A DNA stretch of 64,000 nucleotides from assembly GCA_044235425.1 (NCBI GenBank), contig JBIIHW010000002.1, positions 62,001-126,000 of the forward strand, read 5' to 3'. The notes under the pieces are model-generated. The model worked only from the letters and a program-made list of their open reading frames with translations, searched no databases and had not been told where the DNA came from. Source of the DNA: JBJSXJ01 sp044235425. Its GTDB lineage: Bacteria > Planctomycetota > Planctomycetia > Pirellulales > Pirellulaceae. Shown here in pieces: positions 62,253 to 64,000 of this stretch (position 1 is the stretch's first letter; the number at the start of each line of letters is the position of its first letter). The position numbers and the translations under genes are program-made.

Positions 62253-63383
62253 ATGGCCGCTTCGCTGCATATCTGGTTACTAACGGCTGCGCTTCCCGCC
62301 TTCTTGATTGCTTGGCTGATGACATTTGTGGTGCGACGATTTGCGGTTCGGTGGGGGCTGATCGATCTTCCTGCTGCGCGAAAAGTGCACACCAGCCCCA
62401 CGCCACTCGGTGGCGGCTTGGCAATTTGGTGTGGAGTGATTGCGACGTTTGGACTGGGAGAACTCGCGCTGGTCATCGTCAGTAGCAATTCCTGGTGGGA
62501 GCAGTTCTTGCCGGCAGCCGTTGTTCCACATTTGGCTGGTTTACGACAGCAGACATTGGGCTTGTGGGGGCTCCTGGGCTGCGGCACGGTGCTGGCGGGC
62601 TTAGGGTTAATGGATGATCGGCGCGGCCTGCCCTGGCAAGCGCGACTTACGATTCAGTTTGCCGTGGCGGCGGTCTGTGTTTATTGGCAAGGGCTACGAC
62701 TGACGGCTTTCATCGGTGTGCCACTGATCACCGGAGTGCTATCGATTCTGTGGATCGTGGCACTCATCAACTCCTTCAATATGCTCGACAATATGGATGC
62801 CTTGTCGGCGGGAATCGGCACCATCTCCGCTGGCATGTTGGTCGCGGTGTTGCTGTTATCACCGGACCCTGCGACGCAGCGACCGCAGTGGTTCGTGGCC
62901 GGCTATCTGATTGTGCTGGTGGGCGCGCTCTTGGGATTTCTGTGGCACAACAAACCACCTGCAAAAATCTTCATGGGAGATGCGGGAAGCTATTTTCTCG
63001 GCTTTCATATCGCGACCGGTACGCTGCTGGCGACCTATGCCAGTTACGCTTCGGATCGACCGCACGCCGTGCTCGCGCCACTGTGCGTCATGGCCGTGCC
63101 GCTTTACGACATGATCTCCGTTATCTGGATTCGGTTACGCGAGGGGCGCAGTCCGTTTCAGGCGGATAAATGTCACTTCTCGCATCGACTCGTCGATCTC
63201 GGGCTTACCAAGCCGCAGGCGGTACTCACGATTTATCTGCTCACCATCACGTGCGGGCTGGCGGCGTTACTATTACATCGAGTGGATGTGGTGGGAGGAG
63301 TATTAATTATCATCTTGATTATCTCTGTATTGACCTTGATTGCGATTCTGGAATCGACCGCGCGTAGAAAGCTCAGTTCGTGA
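62253..63383 (+). CDS. Glycosyl-1-phosphate transferase of the MraY/WecA family
   Basis: 376 aa from the ATG at 62253 (AGGGGAA upstream; an earlier TTG at 62199 has none). About 11 membrane segments. LGLMDDRRGL and NSFNMLDNMDALSAG carry the metal-binding aspartates, FMGDAGSYFLGF follows, and SHRLVDLGL is the late His motif. Transfers a sugar-1-phosphate from a UDP-sugar to undecaprenyl phosphate, the first step of a surface polysaccharide. The next gene, an O-antigen ligase, overlaps it by 4 bp, which favours a WecA-type over a peptidoglycan role. Confidence 0.9.
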   Translation: MAASLHIWLLTAALPAFLIAWLMTFVVRRFAVRWGLIDLPAARKVHTSPTPLGGGLAIWCGVIATFGLGELALVIVSSNSWWEQFLPAAVVPHLAGLRQQTLGLWGLLGCGTVLAGLGLMDDRRGLPWQARLTIQFAVAAVCVYWQGLRLTAFIGVPLITGVLSILWIVALINSFNMLDNMDALSAGIGTISAGMLVAVLLLSPDPATQRPQWFVAGYLIVLVGALLGFLWHNKPPAKIFMGDAGSYFLGFHIATGTLLATYASYASDRPHAVLAPLCVMAVPLYDMISVIWIRLREGRSPFQADKCHFSHRLVDLGLTKPQAVLTIYLLTITCGLAALLLHRVDVVGGVLIIILIISVLTLIAILESTARRKLSS

Positions 63384-64000
63384 CAACGCAGGCGAAAAGC
63401 GAGGTGGTGCGAAACGGACCGCGTGGTGGTCTGCTCGGACTCGCCGCGCTCATCGTCGCGTGGCCACTGGTGCCGTCCGAAGCCGTCGCCATGGGCGGCG
63501 GTGTCCTGCTCATTCTCTGGACGCTCACTCTCACCCTGATCGCCGCGATAGTGGGTTGGCGACGCGGTGAGCGGGGTATGCTTTGCAGCCCAGTCGATCT
63601 GCTGCTCGGCGCCTTCTTTCTACTGTTTGTCGTCAGTGGAATTCAGGCGATCGCAGGGGGGCATGGTCGGTCGATTCTGAATGTGGTCTGGCAATGGCTA
63701 GCCATGGGACTGCTCTGGTTGCTGGTCCGTGAGTGGCTACGTAGTGCGGTGGTACGGCGAGCGACGATTGTGGTGCTGCTGGCGATGGCCGCGGGCCTTT
63801 CGAGCCTTGGGTTCTATCAAGTGCTGGTGACGATGCCGCGTGATCGAGCGGCATTTGAGCGAGACCCTGAGGGAAGTTTACAAGCCGCTGGAATCGTCGC
63901 GCCCGTTGGATCGCCGCTGCGAGCACAGTATGAGGATCGATTGCGTAGTCGAGAGCCGCTGGCGACATTCGCGTTGACGAATTCTCTCGCCGGTTTCTTA
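63380..64000 (+). CDS. O-antigen ligase/polymerase family protein, N-terminal part (cut by window edge)
   Basis: A GTG at 63380 overlaps the stop of the previous gene (GTGA) and opens a frame of 207 codons to the right edge without a stop. It encodes several membrane segments (GLLGLAALIVAWPLVP, GVLLILWTLTLTLIAAIVG, DLLLGAFFLLFVVSG, WLAMGLLWLLV) and ends REPLATFALTNSLAGFL, typical of Wzy_C/O-antigen ligase proteins. It would join a finished glycan to its acceptor or polymerise it. Continues outside the window. Confidence 0.85.
   Translation, partial: MTTQAKSEVVRNGPRGGLLGLAALIVAWPLVPSEAVAMGGGVLLILWTLTLTLIAAIVGWRRGERGMLCSPVDLLLGAFFLLFVVSGIQAIAGGHGRSILNVVWQWLAMGLLWLLVREWLRSAVVRRATIVVLLAMAAGLSSLGFYQVLVTMPRDRAAFERDPEGSLQAAGIVAPVGSPLRAQYEDRLRSREPLATFALTNSLAGFL

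Noticed and set aside
1..64000. tRNA, tmRNA, RNase P RNA or SRP RNA genes
   Set aside because: I looked in the gaps for T-loop and other conserved RNA motifs and found none; a covariance search would be decisive.

Overview
The window looks like a chromosomal segment of a planctomycete (phylum Planctomycetota, probably class Planctomycetia, Pirellula-like). The indicators are a formylglycine-type sulfatase, several secreted PQQ-type beta-propeller proteins, a Tat-exported Gfo/Idh/MocA protein, an alanine/cysteine-rich secreted protein, a 'type 3' prolyl-tRNA synthetase, ECF sigma/anti-sigma signalling, and many genes coupled by 4-bp ATGA or GTGA overlaps. No rRNA, tRNA, CRISPR array, prophage or transposase gene is visible. 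The assignment is from family resemblance only.

Layout. 1-5.9 kb: the end of an unknown gene, a sulfatase, then a minus-strand run rlmN > ECF sigma > anti-sigma > secreted protein. 6-13.2 kb: M20 peptidase, BFD-like ferredoxin, small charged protein, lipoprotein coupled to RNase R (rnr), and SppA protease. 13.3-20.2 kb: Cys-rich secreted protein, cupin, two large PQQ-propeller proteins, and a degenerate receiver protein coupled to the second. 20.4-27 kb: carB, a duplicated parvulin-type foldase, an SDR oxidoreductase. 27.2-31.9 kb: a signalling block with a Glu-substituted receiver, a NarL-type kinase/regulator pair, an NtrB-like kinase and two small unknowns. 32.2-40 kb: a catabolic-looking run (Cys/Met-type PLP enzyme, DapA-family aldolase, lone CoA-transferase A subunit, creatininase-family amidohydrolase, MFS carrier), then a minus-strand sugar isomerase and an NhaD-type antiporter. 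40.3-46.3 kb: PQQ protein, oxidoreductase, serine hydrolase, FKBP, a porin remnant, galE. 46.3-49.1 kb: one 932-residue protein fusing the three parts of the AmmeMemoRadiSam system. 49.4-52.5 kb: def > fmt > miaB. 52.7-59.7 kb: a six-gene envelope cluster (von Willebrand A protein, exported protein, ExbB, two ExbD, large helical-repeat protein). 59.7-64 kb: repeats, proS, a DUF4416 protein, a WecA/MraY-type glycosyl-1-phosphate transferase, and the start of an O-antigen ligase that runs off the window.

How it works together. Three blocks read as functional units: translation and protein-start processing (def-fmt-miaB, with rlmN, rnr and proS elsewhere); a proton-channel-driven envelope machine (ExbB/ExbD/ExbD plus exported partners); and a transport/catabolic block around the CoA transferase. 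The strongest leads for something undescribed are the triple AmmeMemoRadiSam fusion, the vWA-ExbB-ExbD-ExbD-TPR cluster, and a repeated intergenic structure found twice, each time next to a 7-8 bp tandem repeat.
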